Of a stretch of 64,000 nt of DNA, positions 7,835 through 16,976 are shown in pieces. The notes under the pieces are model-generated. The model was not told the DNA's origin and ran no database searches. It saw only the letters and a list, made by a program, of their open reading frames with translations. The stretch is from contig MKTJ01000055.1 in assembly GCA_001898225.1 (NCBI GenBank), forward strand, positions 1 through 64,000. Reading direction: 5' to 3'. Both the position numbers and the translations under genes were made by a program. The stretch's first letter is position 1. Each line of letters opens with the position of its first letter. The stretch comes from Chloroflexi bacterium 54-19 (GTDB lineage: Bacteria; Chloroflexota; Chloroflexia; Chloroheliales; Chloroheliaceae).

Positions 7835-9901
7835 ATGGCGATTAAGGTAAAGGTAAAGGTTGGTAAAAGGATAACGACTGGCGTTCTACTGGCCCTGCTG
7901 GTAGCTTTTTGGGCGTTTCCCCTGACCGCAGCAGCGCACCCGCTCGGTAATTTTACGGTAAATCGGTACAGCCGTCTGGACATTGGGGCCGCTGGCATCA
8001 AAATATTTTATGTCCTGGATATGGCCGAAATCCCTACCTTTCAGGAGAAAGATTTTATCGATCTCAACGGAGACGGGCAGCTTGACGACCAGGAAAAGAC
8101 CGCTTACGCGGCCCGTAAAGCGACTGAACTTAAAGGGGGGGTAAAACTCAGCTTAAATAATAAATCGGTTGATTTGAAACTGGTTGGGCAGACCCTGGAG
8201 TTCCCACCCGGCCAGGGGGGACTTTCTCTGACGAGACTGACGGCCTATTTTGAAACCGGTCCGCTTGATGGTTTGAGTAACCCCGGTGCAGCGGATACGC
8301 TTTTCTATCAGGATAATAATTATGTGGACCGGCTGGGCTGGAAAGAGATTATAGTGAAGAACGCCAGTGGGGTGGCTATTCAAAAATCGAGCGCTCCCGA
8401 CCAGGACCAGAGCAATGAGTTGCGGACTTATCCCCAGGATATGCTTGCCAGCCCGCTGGCCGTTACCTCGGCCCAGGTCCTCTTTCAACTTGATCCGAGC
8501 GTCAAGGTTGACTCGCCTGCGCCTGGTCTGGCAAACAGTCTGGCCGCTACCCCTAAAACCAATGACCCCTTTGCCGATTTCATTAATAATAATGAAGTCA
8601 CCTTACCGGTACTGTTATTATCTCTGGTTGGCGCATTCTTTCTGGGAATTTTCCACGCTCTCTCGCCGGGGCATGGTAAGACTATAGTAGCGGCGTATCT
8701 GGTTGGCTCGAAAGGTACGGTGCGGCATGCGGCTTTACTCGGCCTGGTCGTTACGATAACCCATACCCTCGGCGTATTTGCACTCGGTTTAATAACCTTA
8801 CTGGCCTCCCAGTTTATCGTACCGGAAAAGCTTTACCCCTGGTTAGGATTGCTATCGGGTTTAATCGTTGTGTCTATGGGAATTACGCTTTTTCGTTCCC
8901 GGTTGCGGTTTGTTACGGCGGTTAGCGAGAATAGCGGCAGCGTTTCTGTCGGTGAAGGTAAAGACCTTGACAGGACGCATCCCCATCCGCACGATCATCC
9001 CCATCCGCACGGCCACGACCATATTCATAACCATCCCAACGTTCAAGATCACGATCACGATCACGCTTACACGCACCATCACGATCATGACCACCCCCAC
9101 GAATCTGCCAGGTTTGAAATTGTTCCGGCCCCGACCGCAGTCGCCTCTACCTCTGTAAAGCCCGTTGCCGGTTCAAGTCCCGCAACAGGGCAGGAGGAGG
9201 GGACCTCAGGTTCTCCTGTTGCTGGTGAAGAAGTCTTTTCAAGGACAAACCCGGTGACTCCAGCAACAATCCTTAAAAAGGAGGGGGCAGACCTGTCGGG
9301 TCTATCACCAAGTAGCTCGTTTGCAACCTCCGCCCCTGCCCTGTCGGAAAAATATCCGGTGGACGGCCTTGCACACCCGTATGCGGCTACTCACTCGCAT
9401 TCACATGACCACAATGACGGTCATTCGCACTCGCATGAGACCGACCATCACCATTCCGGTTCCCACTCGCACGCTCTCGAAGGCGGCCATAGCCACGACT
9501 CGGTTGGGCACAGCCATTCCCATAACGGTAAAACTCATTCTCACCTGCCCCCAGGAATGGATGGTACCGCCATTACGGGCAGAAAGTTAATTCTTTTTGG
9601 GATGTCGGCCGGGTTGTTACCCTGTCCTTCGGCCCTGATTGTAATGTTAAGCGCTATTGCCCTTAATAAAGTAGCCTTTGGCATCCTGCTGATTATTGTT
9701 TTTAGCTTCGGGCTGGCCGCCGCTATTACAGGCATCGGTATTTTGCTCGTTTATGCCAGGCACTTCTTATCTCGTCTCAAAGTTAAACCGTCGGGCCGGG
9801 TTCTAAAGCTGTTACCGGTTGGCAGCGCCTTTTTTGTCGCTATCCTGGGTGTGGTGATTTCTTTTGAGGCCTTAATGCAAACCGGTTTATTCAACCGGTA
9901 G
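7835..9901 (+). CDS. NicO/RcnA-type nickel-cobalt exporter with a long His-rich loop
   Basis: A 688-residue membrane protein starting at ATG 7835 with AAAGGAAG upstream. Order: signal peptide (about 1-35); an extracytoplasmic domain beginning HPLGNFTVNRYS and containing an EF-hand-like DLNGDGQLDDQEK; a first block of helices with HALSPGHGKT (about 274-283) and GLVVTITHTLGVF; a very His-rich cytoplasmic or periplasmic loop (about 382-571, many HPH, HDH and HSH repeats); and a last block with GMSAGLLPCPSALIVML. HxxxxPGHGKT and LLPCPSA are hallmarks of NicO family Ni/Co efflux proteins. The loop is unusually long and probably buffers metal. The gene stands alone and ends at a strong bidirectional terminator. 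No TACTA-type operator precedes it. Confidence 0.85.
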   Translation: MAIKVKVKVGKRITTGVLLALLVAFWAFPLTAAAHPLGNFTVNRYSRLDIGAAGIKIFYVLDMAEIPTFQEKDFIDLNGDGQLDDQEKTAYAARKATELKGGVKLSLNNKSVDLKLVGQTLEFPPGQGGLSLTRLTAYFETGPLDGLSNPGAADTLFYQDNNYVDRLGWKEIIVKNASGVAIQKSSAPDQDQSNELRTYPQDMLASPLAVTSAQVLFQLDPSVKVDSPAPGLANSLAATPKTNDPFADFINNNEVTLPVLLLSLVGAFFLGIFHALSPGHGKTIVAAYLVGSKGTVRHAALLGLVVTITHTLGVFALGLITLLASQFIVPEKLYPWLGLLSGLIVVSMGITLFRSRLRFVTAVSENSGSVSVGEGKDLDRTHPHPHDHPHPHGHDHIHNHPNVQDHDHDHAYTHHHDHDHPHESARFEIVPAPTAVASTSVKPVAGSSPATGQEEGTSGSPVAGEEVFSRTNPVTPATILKKEGADLSGLSPSSSFATSAPALSEKYPVDGLAHPYAATHSHSHDHNDGHSHSHETDHHHSGSHSHALEGGHSHDSVGHSHSHNGKTHSHLPPGMDGTAITGRKLILFGMSAGLLPCPSALIVMLSAIALNKVAFGILLIIVFSFGLAAAITGIGILLVYARHFLSRLKVKPSGRVLKLLPVGSAFFVAILGVVISFEALMQTGLFNR

Positions 9902-9921
9902 AGCGGTAGCGCGTTTAACAT

Positions 9922-9955
9922 AAAAAGAGACTGGGAAGTCCCTCAGTCTCTTTTT
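9922..9955 (+). terminator. Bidirectional intrinsic terminator
   Basis: Perfect 12-bp arms AAAAAGAGACTG / CAGTCTCTTTTT around a 10-nt loop, 20 bp after the exporter stop. The A and T runs allow termination on either strand, also serving the convergent gene at 10059-10484. Confidence 0.85.
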
Positions 9956-10058
9956 ATTTATCACGAAGACATCCTGGCGGCATCTGCCTGAACCGGAAGT
10001 TTAGCTGGAAACACTTAACTATCCGTGTGGCTCGGGTGGCTGCACCTCGTAGCCGCCT

Positions 10059-10484
10059 TTACTTTTGTCGATCGGGTTCTCCTGCGGGGTTACTTTTTAG
10101 AATAGATTCAGAGGAGGTTTCCCATCCCACAACTTTACTGACTAAGGCTTCCTGCTGGCTTTGTAAGAAGGTCACCTGGGCTTTCAGGCGATTGATCTGG
10201 GCTTTGCTGTTTTCCAATCTATTCTTGTCCTGCTCTACCATCCCTTCAACCGCACCGGCCAGACTTGTGGTCAGGTGCTGGCCGTTTGCCGCCGGGTGTT
10301 TTACTTTTATATCTTTCATCAAAATAACAATTAATATCAGCATTGAGAGAGGGCAGGCAAGCGTAAGAAGAACCGGCAGAGCCATAATTCCCAAAATGGG
10401 AACCATCACTACCAGGATGCACCCCATTAAAAGAAGCCCGCCAATAACCCGCCAGCTCACCCACCATCTTAACAAAATCATCAT
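10059..10484 (-). CDS. Small two-helix membrane protein with C-terminal coiled coil, DUF2933-like
   Basis: A 141-residue protein with two hydrophobic helices (about 10-35 and 35-58), the second containing TLACPLSMLILIV. That resembles the ACPLMM motif of DUF2933 proteins such as the one at 47889-48320. A helical region follows (about 80-115: MVEQDKNRLENSKAQINRLK and onwards), likely coiled coil. The family often lies near copper or heavy-metal genes; no activity is known. A promoter with a BlaI-type operator (10694-10727) faces it, leaving a leader of about 200 nt. SD AGGAA precedes ATGATG. Confidence 0.6.
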   Translation of the reverse strand: MMILLRWWVSWRVIGGLLLMGCILVVMVPILGIMALPVLLTLACPLSMLILIVILMKDIKVKHPAANGQHLTTSLAGAVEGMVEQDKNRLENSKAQINRLKAQVTFLQSQQEALVSKVVGWETSSESILKSNPAGEPDRQK

Positions 10485-10693
10485 CTAAATTCCTGTTCAT
10501 CCCACTCTTAAAGATTTTCAAACGTATTTTTTGTTTAGGGGATACCCTTCTTTTCTTTGAAATCCGACACCTGGCGCTTTCAAACTTATTAACTCTCCCC
10601 CTTTTAAGGGTCTTTCAGACTCACTTTAAGTTAAGTATTTGGTCTTTCCGTCCGGTATTTCTCACTCCATTTTTTGGAGGTTTTAGCTGTTTC

Positions 10694-10727
10694 ATTTTAT
10701 ATAGTATTCGTACTACTGTCAATAGTA
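10694..10727 (-). promoter_or_regulatory. BlaI-type operator A with embedded -35 element
   Basis: Operator 10711-10727; on the minus strand TACTATTGACAGTAGTA. Its centre supplies TTGACA (10717-10722), followed after exactly 17 bp by TAAAAT (10694-10699). Repressor binding would cover the -35. The operator is identical to the one in front of the blaI-like gene (36799-36815). Confidence 0.8.
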
Positions 10728-10876
10728 GATAAGTAATAACTAGTCCTAAAGCGGTAGGAATCCTGGAAATTACGATCCTGAATCATTCATTTATTGCCTG
10801 AGGTGGCAGAGAGGGCCGTCTTCCCGACCCCAGCCCACTCGACAAACCGGAAGGCTTCATTTATTATGCCTTTACC

Positions 10877-10893
10877 TACTATCAGGCATAGTA
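10877..10893. promoter_or_regulatory. BlaI-type operator B
   Basis: TACTATCAGGCATAGTA: arms TACTAT/ATAGTA kept, centre diverged. It is followed by CGAATAC, as is operator A on its minus strand. It lies about 260 bp before the L,D-transpeptidase pseudogene; I see no matching -35/-10 pair around it. Confidence 0.6.
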
Positions 10894-11155
10894 CGAATAC
10901 GAAGTTTCACAATTTGATAAGGGTGGTTTAGAAACAAGCCCTGTTTACAAATGCAGGACGGTTCGTAACTCACTTTAACTTCAGGTTTTGATTTTACTGG
11001 CTGTTACCGGTTAAAGCCGGATTGGTTGCGAAGCAGGTTTTAGGGAAAGATATGTTTTTGGCCTTTTATGCTAGAATAAAGGTTTCCATTTGAGGCCAGA
11101 GATATAAATTGTGGTTATACAAAAGACAGTCTTTGTAGGATGGTTCACTAGCACA

Positions 11156-12811
11156 ATGGGAATAATCGTCATCAGGGAGGCCAAGAATAGACCAGCCTCG
11201 GCCCTCCGGCTTAACTTTTTTCTGGTGCTGGCTGTTTTTATGTCAGTGGGGATGCTGGCTTTTTAAAGCACCCCGGCCAGCGCGGCTGCGGCCAAAGCTC
11301 CGGACTTTTCTAACTTTTGTTCCAGGCCAACTGGAACCGCACCGATAAACCTATCGCCGAGACCACGACCTCGCGGAGCTGGTACTGGGGACCGCAGCCT
11401 CTTAGCGTCGGTTTTATGGAGAATTATGCCGATTCGCCTAACGGCAAGCGGGAAGTGCAATACTTTGATAAGGCCCGAATGGAAGTTAACAATCCGAGTA
11501 ACTCCACTGTTACCAATGGACTCCTGGTGGTCGAAATGATTACCGGCCGCCGCCAGGATGGCGATAAGCTCTTTACCGGGGTCAACCCGGCCGCTATTCC
11601 AATTGCCGGTGATGCCGGTAACGCCTGGCCGACCTATGCCGGACTGGCCGGAGTCTTTCTCAAACCAGGTACCCTCAAGGTTGGTGAGGCCGTTAATCAA
11701 AGCTGGAATCCGACCGGTATTGCGCCCCTGACCTCCCACCTTGATGGTCCCAACACTAAAATTGCCGTCCAGCAGAACGGTCTGGGTATTCCGGCCGGAT
11801 TCTGGGACTTTCTAAATCGCAAGGGGCCCATCTATTCTGCCGATGATGGCACCATCAGCACCGGTACAATCAGCGACTGGCTCTATAGCACCGGTCTGCC
11901 GGTTACCGAGGCTTTCTGGACCAGCGTAAAAGTTGGTGGGGTCGAAAAGGAAGTTATGTTCCAGGCTTTCAAGCGGCGGGTGCTGACCTATACCCCGGCC
12001 AATTCGGAAGGATACAAGGTTGAAATGGGTAACGTCGGGTTGCACTATCTGACCTGGCGTTACCCGAATGGCGCTCCGGCGGTCAGTGATGTTCTGCCCA
12101 CTTCCAGGCCGCAACCGCAGCCGCCCGCTACGGTGAGCGGCCTGCCCTGGTATATCGTGACCGGGGACTCGCTTAATATTCGCACCGCGCCGAGTTCGTC
12201 CGCTCCGATTGTTGAGAGAAGCTCCGACCGGCCTTTCCTACAGCAGGCGTACAAGGGCAACCGGATCCAACCGATCCGGTCGGTTGCGGGCGAGGAGATC
12301 GAGCCGGGTAACAGTACCTGGTTCCAGATTTACGAAAACCCCAACCTCTATGTCTATAGCGGCTATACGGCTCCCTACACCGTGCCTGACTTTCCGGCTC
12401 CGCCCCGGACTTATACCGGGAAATGGGTTTCGATAAGTTTAGCCACCCAGGAGATGGCGGTCTTTAACGGTACCACCTCGTCTATAAGACCATGATAGCC
12501 AGCGGTATACCCAGCAGTGACCCTGCCAAGGACCACCGCACGCCCACCGGCACTTTCAAAATTAATGGTAGCTACCGACCGGCTTTGCAGACCATGACCG
12601 GCGGTAGCAGCGATAAAGCCTCCCCGGGTTACTACAGTCTGGAGGACATCCGTAACGTCAGCTACTTTTTTGAGGATTACGCCATTCACGGAAGTTACTG
12701 GCACGCCAGTTATGGTCTTGCCCCCAGAGTCACGGCTGTATCAACGCGACAGTCTACGATGCCGGAGTAATATTCAAGCTGCCCGCCGGAACCATAGTTG
12801 ATGTCTTTTAG
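11156..12811 (+). pseudogene. L,D-transpeptidase (YkuD) precursor gene, broken by a stop and frameshifts
   Basis: Reading from ATG 11156 (or GTG 11111, same frame) gives a signal peptide that meets TAA at 11264-11266 and then continues STPASAAAAKAPDF. The frame shifts near 11310 to one covering FQANWNRTDKPIAETTT, a domain with YFDKARMEVNN, and a bacterial SH3-like segment (SLNIRTAPSSSAP). It shifts again near 12490 to the YkuD segment (RTPTGTFKINGSY, YAIHGSYWH). The catalytic SHGCIN motif is in a further frame at about 12725-12745, ending at TAG 12809. So at least one nonsense and three frame changes interrupt an otherwise complete gene. Peptidoglycan 3-3 cross-linking would be the ancestral role. 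Confidence 0.75.
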
Positions 12812-12831
12812 AGAAATTAAATTTCTCTAAA
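12807..12831. terminator. Hairpin over the L,D-transpeptidase stop codon
   Basis: Perfect arms TTTAGAGAAAT / ATTTCTCTAAA with a 3-nt loop, starting at the stop codon. It is weak in GC and without a T run, so it may act together with the next hairpin. Confidence 0.45.
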
Positions 12832-12854
12832 TAGTCGGCTCTAGCGGCCGCAAG

Positions 12855-12890
12855 GAGCGTCCCCAGACCGGGGACGCTCTTTTGATTTTA
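12855..12890 (+). terminator. Intrinsic terminator
   Basis: GC-rich arms GAGCGTCCCC / GGGGACGCTC (12855-12864, 12870-12879), 5-nt loop, then TTTTGATTTT. It closes the L,D-transpeptidase transcription unit. Confidence 0.85.
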
Positions 12891-13240
12891 GACGCCTGTC
12901 ATATTTTCTACTCTGACTCCAGGCGTTTTCCATTTCTATAATCCGTGGGGTTTCCCCGAGTGCGAATAAGCCAGCATCCGAATTTGCTCCTTTAGTCTCT
13001 TTGGGTCGAATTCCCTGCTGCTTGCGGTGCTTCCTTATGTGGCGGGACTAGCTTTAAGAGTATTTGGTAAATACCCCGCTGCTTGCCGGAGGGGATACTT
13101 TATTAGCCGACGCCTTGACGTTTGTGCGGTAGCTGGAGCTAACCGCGCTACATTTTAATTCTCCTTCCCAATAGCTCTCCTTCTATCTCTTTAGTTCCCG
13201 TTTTCAGCGCTTTGTTATTCGGGGTTGGTTGGGCGTTGTA

Positions 13241-13294
13241 TCGACAACGGAAATCTTTTCGAGTATAATAATGCCGCTACTACTGCCAATAGTA
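13241..13294 (+). promoter_or_regulatory. Promoter followed by BlaI-type operator C
   Basis: TCGACA (13241-13246), 17-bp spacer, TATAAT (13264-13269), then the operator TACTACTGCCAATAGTA (13278-13294) starting about 8 bp after the -10, so over the start point. A repressor here would block transcription rightward into the ABC-2 permease remnant. Read on the minus strand the operator is identical to operator K at 37044-37060. Confidence 0.75.
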
Positions 13295-13471
13295 CGAAAG
13301 GTTATGATGAAGAATTCATGGTATCTGGGTGGAGGCTCCGATAAGTCAGGCGCTTTAGATGTCAGACCTGCGGCCCTGCGTCGTATGGTATGCGGGTGAA
13401 AAGCCGCAAATACTTTCGGTTGGTTAAGTCCTGCCGGGAAAATTCGGGGATGGGAGGTCGGATGAAAGCGG

Positions 13472-13519
13472 TTTTTCGTAACCGGTTTAACACCTTTTTA
13501 CGAAAAGGTGTTAAACCGG
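13472..13519. repeat. Overlapping inverted repeats with alternative pairing
   Basis: Segment 13482-13498 pairs perfectly over 17 bp with 13503-13519 (CCGGTTTAACACCTTTT and its complement). The preceding TTTTTCGTAA can instead pair with TTACGAAAA in the loop region (13499-13506). The two pairings exclude each other. It lies about 50 bp before the ABC-2 permease start. Confidence 0.6.
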
Positions 13520-13569
13520 CAATTCTGCAGGTGGTTTTGTAGCCGGAGTTAGCGCTCTGGCTTAAACGC

Positions 13570-14309
13570 ATGTCCAAATTTCGCCATAGCCTGGTAGAAA
13601 TTCTGGGAACCCTGATGACCCCCCTTCTTTGGATGCTGCTCTTTGGCGTTTGTATTCAGGGGATAATAAAGGAAACCACTCAGGGGTTGGGCTACCAGGT
13701 TTTTATCATTCCGGGAGTAATCCTCCTGACAGGTCTGACGGCGGCCGTGTTAGCCGGGGCCATTTTGTTACTGGAGCGGCTTAACGGAACAATAAAAGAG
13801 TACCTGGTTGCACCGGTCCCCCGGCTGGCGGTTTTAATCGGCTCAATGGCAAGTGGCCTGACCAAAGCCCTGCTTCAAACCGGCGTGGTACTAGTGGCCG
13901 GGTATTTTCTGGATAGGTCCTTCCGGTTGCAAGTTCTCTCGATCCTGGGGTACTCGGTGTTGTGACGGTATTTGTTCTGGGTTTTGCGGGCTTGGCCGCC
14001 GCCTTTGCCAGCCATGCAAAGAGTATGGAAAGCTATCAGAGTATTATTATGGTAATGAATCTGCCGGTTCTCTTTTTGTCCAACTCACTTTATCCCCTGG
14101 AAAAGATGCCACCGACACTGCGCGGATTAGCCCTGCTCAATCCGATTACCTATGCTGTGGATGCCTGCCGGGTGCTGCTCTATAACACCCGGGCCGAAAT
14201 AGACCTGGGTCTTGACCTTGCGGTTCTGGTAGTTTTTATGTCGGACGGTCTGGCAATGGGGTTTCATTTCTTTCAGAAAGCCATGCAGAGAACAGGAGTC
14301 GGTAGTTGA
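13570..14309 (+). pseudogene. ABC-2 type permease, split by a frameshift
   Basis: Two consecutive frames (13570-13965 and 13962-14309) together make one DrrB/NodJ-like permease: MSKFRHSLVEILGTLMTPLL, GLGYQVFIIPGVI, LLLERLNGTIKEYLVAPVPR, then after the break GFAGLAAAFASHAKSMESYQ, NLPVLFLSNSLYPLEKMPP, LLNPITYAVDACR. The break falls at TTGTGACGG, where the first frame's TGA overlaps a GTG of the second. Translational coupling of two halves is conceivable, but with a missing ATPase and other broken genes nearby, decay is likelier. Membrane exporter of drugs or lipids by family; operator C lies upstream. Confidence 0.65.
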
Positions 14310-14795
14310 TTACTTTCCGCTCAAATTTTAAGCGAGACTTGCCTGCCTGTATTTCGTCGTTTAGCGGGAAGCACCGGTCAGGGGTCGTACCGAAACCAGG
14401 GTCTTAGCTGAGGTTGATGAACCGTTGATAAAAGAGAAAAACCTGGCGATTTCGCAAAAGCCGGGTAAGAACAGGTCCCAAATAGCAAAGGAAAGTCCCT
14501 CAAAGGAGCTGCCAGTCGGCCTGATTATCTTTGCTATCGGTACCGCCGAAATTATGGGAATTGGGGTATTTCTAGTTACCTGAGATTTATGTAAGAGTAA
14601 GACCGGGTTACTGGTGCTGCTCCTGGAAATTTGGGTTATGGTCTATGGCTTAACCAGGAAGCCTTCCGAGCCTGGCACCCAGCCCCCCACTCCCAGGATA
14701 ACGAGTAAGAATAATTACAAAGCTCTCAATAACAAGCCTTAACAACATCTTTAACAAGTTTTTTGTAAACTTTATTGAAAGGGGGAGAAACTCCG
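14310..14795. other. Intergenic region with a possible decayed membrane-protein remnant
   Basis: One plus-strand frame across 14405-14720 reads KELPVGLIIFAIGTAEIMGI, then a TGA, then a second hydrophobic stretch TGLLVLLLEIWVMVYGL. It has no start codon context and may be a relic. Nothing else seen. Confidence 0.3.
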
Positions 14796-15362
14796 GTGAA
14801 CCGTTTTCATCTATGGATTTGCCGTTCGGTCCTGTGGAAAGCAGCCCTCCGGTACCGTCTGCTTCCTCGGTTACTGAATAACGTAAATCTCGGTAGCGAC
14901 TTAATCGAAGTAGGTCCCGGACCGGGTTTGACCACCGACATCCTCAGAAAGCGGTTTTCAAGGGTGACCGCTCTTGAAGTTGACCCGGTGCTGGCCCAAA
15001 AACTTAAACAGCGTCTGAGGACCACAAAAGTGCGGGTTGTCCAGGGAGACGCCACGGCCATGCCGTTTAAGGATAACACCTTTTCGGGCGCAGTCGCCCT
15101 GACAATGCTTCATCATGTGCCTTCAAGTGCGCTGCAAGATCGTTTACTGACGGAGGTTTACCGGGTTTTACAGCCTGGCGGTACTTTTGCCGGAACGGAT
15201 AATATCTCGAACTGGCTCTTAACATTAATTCACCTTAATGACACCCTGGTTGCGATAGACCCGGCCACTTTTAGCCAGCGTCTACAGGCGGCCGGTTTTG
15301 TTGGGGTTAAAGTGACAAGAACCGGCCGCCGCTTTTATTTTGTGGCAACGCGGCCATATTGA
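14796..15362 (+). CDS. Class I SAM-dependent methyltransferase
   Basis: I choose GTG 14796 because GGGGGAG lies 9 nt before it; an upstream TTG at 14775 is weaker. The 188-residue product has the Rossmann methyltransferase motifs: DLIEVGPGPGLTTDIL (motif I, SAM binding), VTALEVDPVLAQKL (acidic residue after strand 2), VVQGDATAMPFKDNTF (motif II/III) and LTMLHHVPSSALQDRL, then EVYRVLQPGGTFAG. The substrate is unknown; the closest style is the ubiquinone/menaquinone methyltransferase-like group. No operon partner. Confidence 0.8.
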   Translation: MNRFHLWICRSVLWKAALRYRLLPRLLNNVNLGSDLIEVGPGPGLTTDILRKRFSRVTALEVDPVLAQKLKQRLRTTKVRVVQGDATAMPFKDNTFSGAVALTMLHHVPSSALQDRLLTEVYRVLQPGGTFAGTDNISNWLLTLIHLNDTLVAIDPATFSQRLQAAGFVGVKVTRTGRRFYFVATRPY

Positions 15363-15809
15363 CAAAGGCGGGATCTCACACACCGGTTAGTATTCGTTAT
15401 AGCTGAAGAGCAAATGCAAACAAAAAGGAATTCTGGTTACAAGAGTCAAGCTGCCTGAACAAATCCTTGATAGCGAACCAATTTGCCATAGATTCATCTT
15501 CTCAGATTCCACCCTTGCAGATGGGTCAGACGGTTTTGTTAATACAGGAAAACAGGTCTAAACACAAAGTCGCCGTCCACCTAATTCTCTTAAAATAAAT
15601 TCACTTCCGAACGTGAACTTTAGGTCATAGAGCTGAGAAAATCAAGGCTTGGTAATTGCCAAACTCAAAATGGGCTTGATAGGATCTTACTGGCTCCTTT
15701 CTCTCTTTCTCCCGATATCATCCCCAGCTTTGTTAATAAAATATTAACCGCTTAAAGCATTCGAGCGGGCGGGTCTACAAGGGTTTCAGGGGTTACAAGT
15801 CAACGACCG
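15363..15809. other. Intergenic region, nothing recognised
   Basis: No coding frame, terminator or operator seen. The right part (about 15770-15809) is probably the end of the tnpB element, including the template of the guide RNA. Confidence 0.5.
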
Positions 15810-15826
15810 TCAGCTAAAGCAGACGG
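15807..15826 (-). ncRNA. Right-end hairpin of the tnpB element, probable omega-RNA scaffold
   Basis: On the minus strand CCGTCTGCTTTAGCTGACGG forms a hairpin over the tnpB stop codon, followed by TCGTTGAC. This form is typical of IS200/IS605 right ends. In studied TnpB systems the omega-RNA overlaps the 3' end of tnpB and continues past the element end into the guide; by that rule the guide would be read from about 15780 leftwards. Confidence 0.5.
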
Positions 15827-16976
15827 CTTGCACCTCACCCGAAGGTGGATGCGATAGGCCCATTGACTGAGGCCCACCAGCCAGAGATATACCGAGGCTG
15901 GCAAGGTGTTTATCCCGAATGTTGTAACTGGCGTTAAGGTCAGCGTTCAACTGATAAAAACACTCTTTACATAGGAACCGGCTTTGTTTAGTCCGATTAG
16001 AACGAGATTGATAACCGCACCGAGAGCAGGTTTGAGATGAATGCCGAGGGTCAATAGCTACAACCTTCATCCCAGCTTCCTCGGCCTTGTAAGTAAGGAA
16101 AGAACGGAGTTGCGCGAACGACCAGGAGTGCAACCGGCGCTGTCCTTCTCCTTTTCTAAGTCTGGCCCTGCTTCTAATCTCGGTGAGGTTTTCAATCACG
16201 ATAGTTGCGCCAGAGGCGGCACTCTGGACAATTCTTTTGGAGAGAACGTGGTCACAATCCCGGCGGAATCGCATTCTTTTACCAGCCAGCTTTCGCAGGT
16301 GGCGTTTAGCAGACTTTGTTCCTTTGGATTGTAAGACACGCTGACTGCGAAAGTAGCGGCGGTCAACTTCTTTCCAGTGGCGACTACCCAGGAACTTTCG
16401 TTTAGAAGTCACTGCCGGATGAGTAAGGCCGAGATCTATGCCAATGGTTTCACCGCTATTGAGGAAATCAAATTCAGGGACACTAACGACTACATGCAGC
16501 CAGAAACTACCCTTGCGGTAGATAAGGTCTGCCGTATCGAAAGGCAAACCAACATACTTAGTGGCGTACTTTGGGGTAGTAAAACCTATAACCAACCGGT
16601 TACCGGGGCTTGTTGCGAGATTGACACTGGTAGTTTGCCAGTTGAGTTTATAGGTGTGGAGGTTGTAACGAGCCGGACAGAGGTTAGAACGGGGCCGAGT
16701 AGCTTTCCTACCAGCTTTGTTTCTAGCAAAGGCCGACTTAAGCGCTTCGGTAGCTTTCAGCCTGGCTTGAACAATCAAGTCACTGACCAGGCCCTTACAG
16801 TGTTCTTTAACGGTGTAGTAGGTAGCATGGTGAAGTTTAACTCCGTTCTTTTCGGAATTGAGCCAGCCGTACTCACAAACAAAGTTAAAAGCTTGGGTAA
16901 ATTCACTAAGAGTATGTTTAAGGACTTCTTCTTGAGCCTGAGTAGTATTCAATTTAAGTTTAATTGTTCTCTGCAT
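15810..16976 (-). CDS. tnpB: TnpB, IS200/IS605-family RNA-guided endonuclease
   Basis: 388 residues, full length for the family. All RuvC residues are present: D181 (TIGIDLGLTH), E262 (ATIVIENLTEI) and D346 (LNADLNASYN), with the zinc ribbon C317/C320 (CSRCGYQS) and C336/C339 (CKEC). TnpB is an RNA-guided DNA nuclease related to Cas12; it helps IS200/IS605 elements persist. There is no TnpA (Y1 transposase) gene in the window, so this copy is solitary: either an IS-like non-autonomous element mobilised in trans, or a retained nuclease. The 27 C-terminal residues after NIRDKHLASL are outside the conserved domain and overlap the right-end hairpin. Confidence 0.92.
   Translation of the reverse strand: MQRTIKLKLNTTQAQEEVLKHTLSEFTQAFNFVCEYGWLNSEKNGVKLHHATYYTVKEHCKGLVSDLIVQARLKATEALKSAFARNKAGRKATRPRSNLCPARYNLHTYKLNWQTTSVNLATSPGNRLVIGFTTPKYATKYVGLPFDTADLIYRKGSFWLHVVVSVPEFDFLNSGETIGIDLGLTHPAVTSKRKFLGSRHWKEVDRRYFRSQRVLQSKGTKSAKRHLRKLAGKRMRFRRDCDHVLSKRIVQSAASGATIVIENLTEIRSRARLRKGEGQRRLHSWSFAQLRSFLTYKAEEAGMKVVAIDPRHSSQTCSRCGYQSRSNRTKQSRFLCKECFYQLNADLNASYNIRDKHLASLGISLAGGPQSMGLSHPPSGEVQAVCFS

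Larger units (their letters stand above)
10485..11155. other. Intergenic region with two BlaI-type operators
   Basis: Between the divergent DUF2933-like gene and the L,D-transpeptidase pseudogene. It holds operator/promoter 10694-10727 facing left and operator 10877-10893. I see no coding remnant. Confidence 0.6.
12891..13569. other. Intergenic region; promoter C and hairpins, possible lost ATPase gene
   Basis: Contains the promoter/operator at 13241-13294 and the inverted repeats at 13472-13519. A short frame from 13314 (MKNSWYLGGG) ends quickly. The ABC-2 permease that follows normally needs an ATPase partner; no Walker motifs are visible here. Confidence 0.5.

Noticed and set aside
15389-15405. 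TAGTATTCGTTATAGCT as another BlaI-type operator
   Set aside because: Arms do not form the TACTA/TAGTA dyad and it is not next to a gene start in a useful position.
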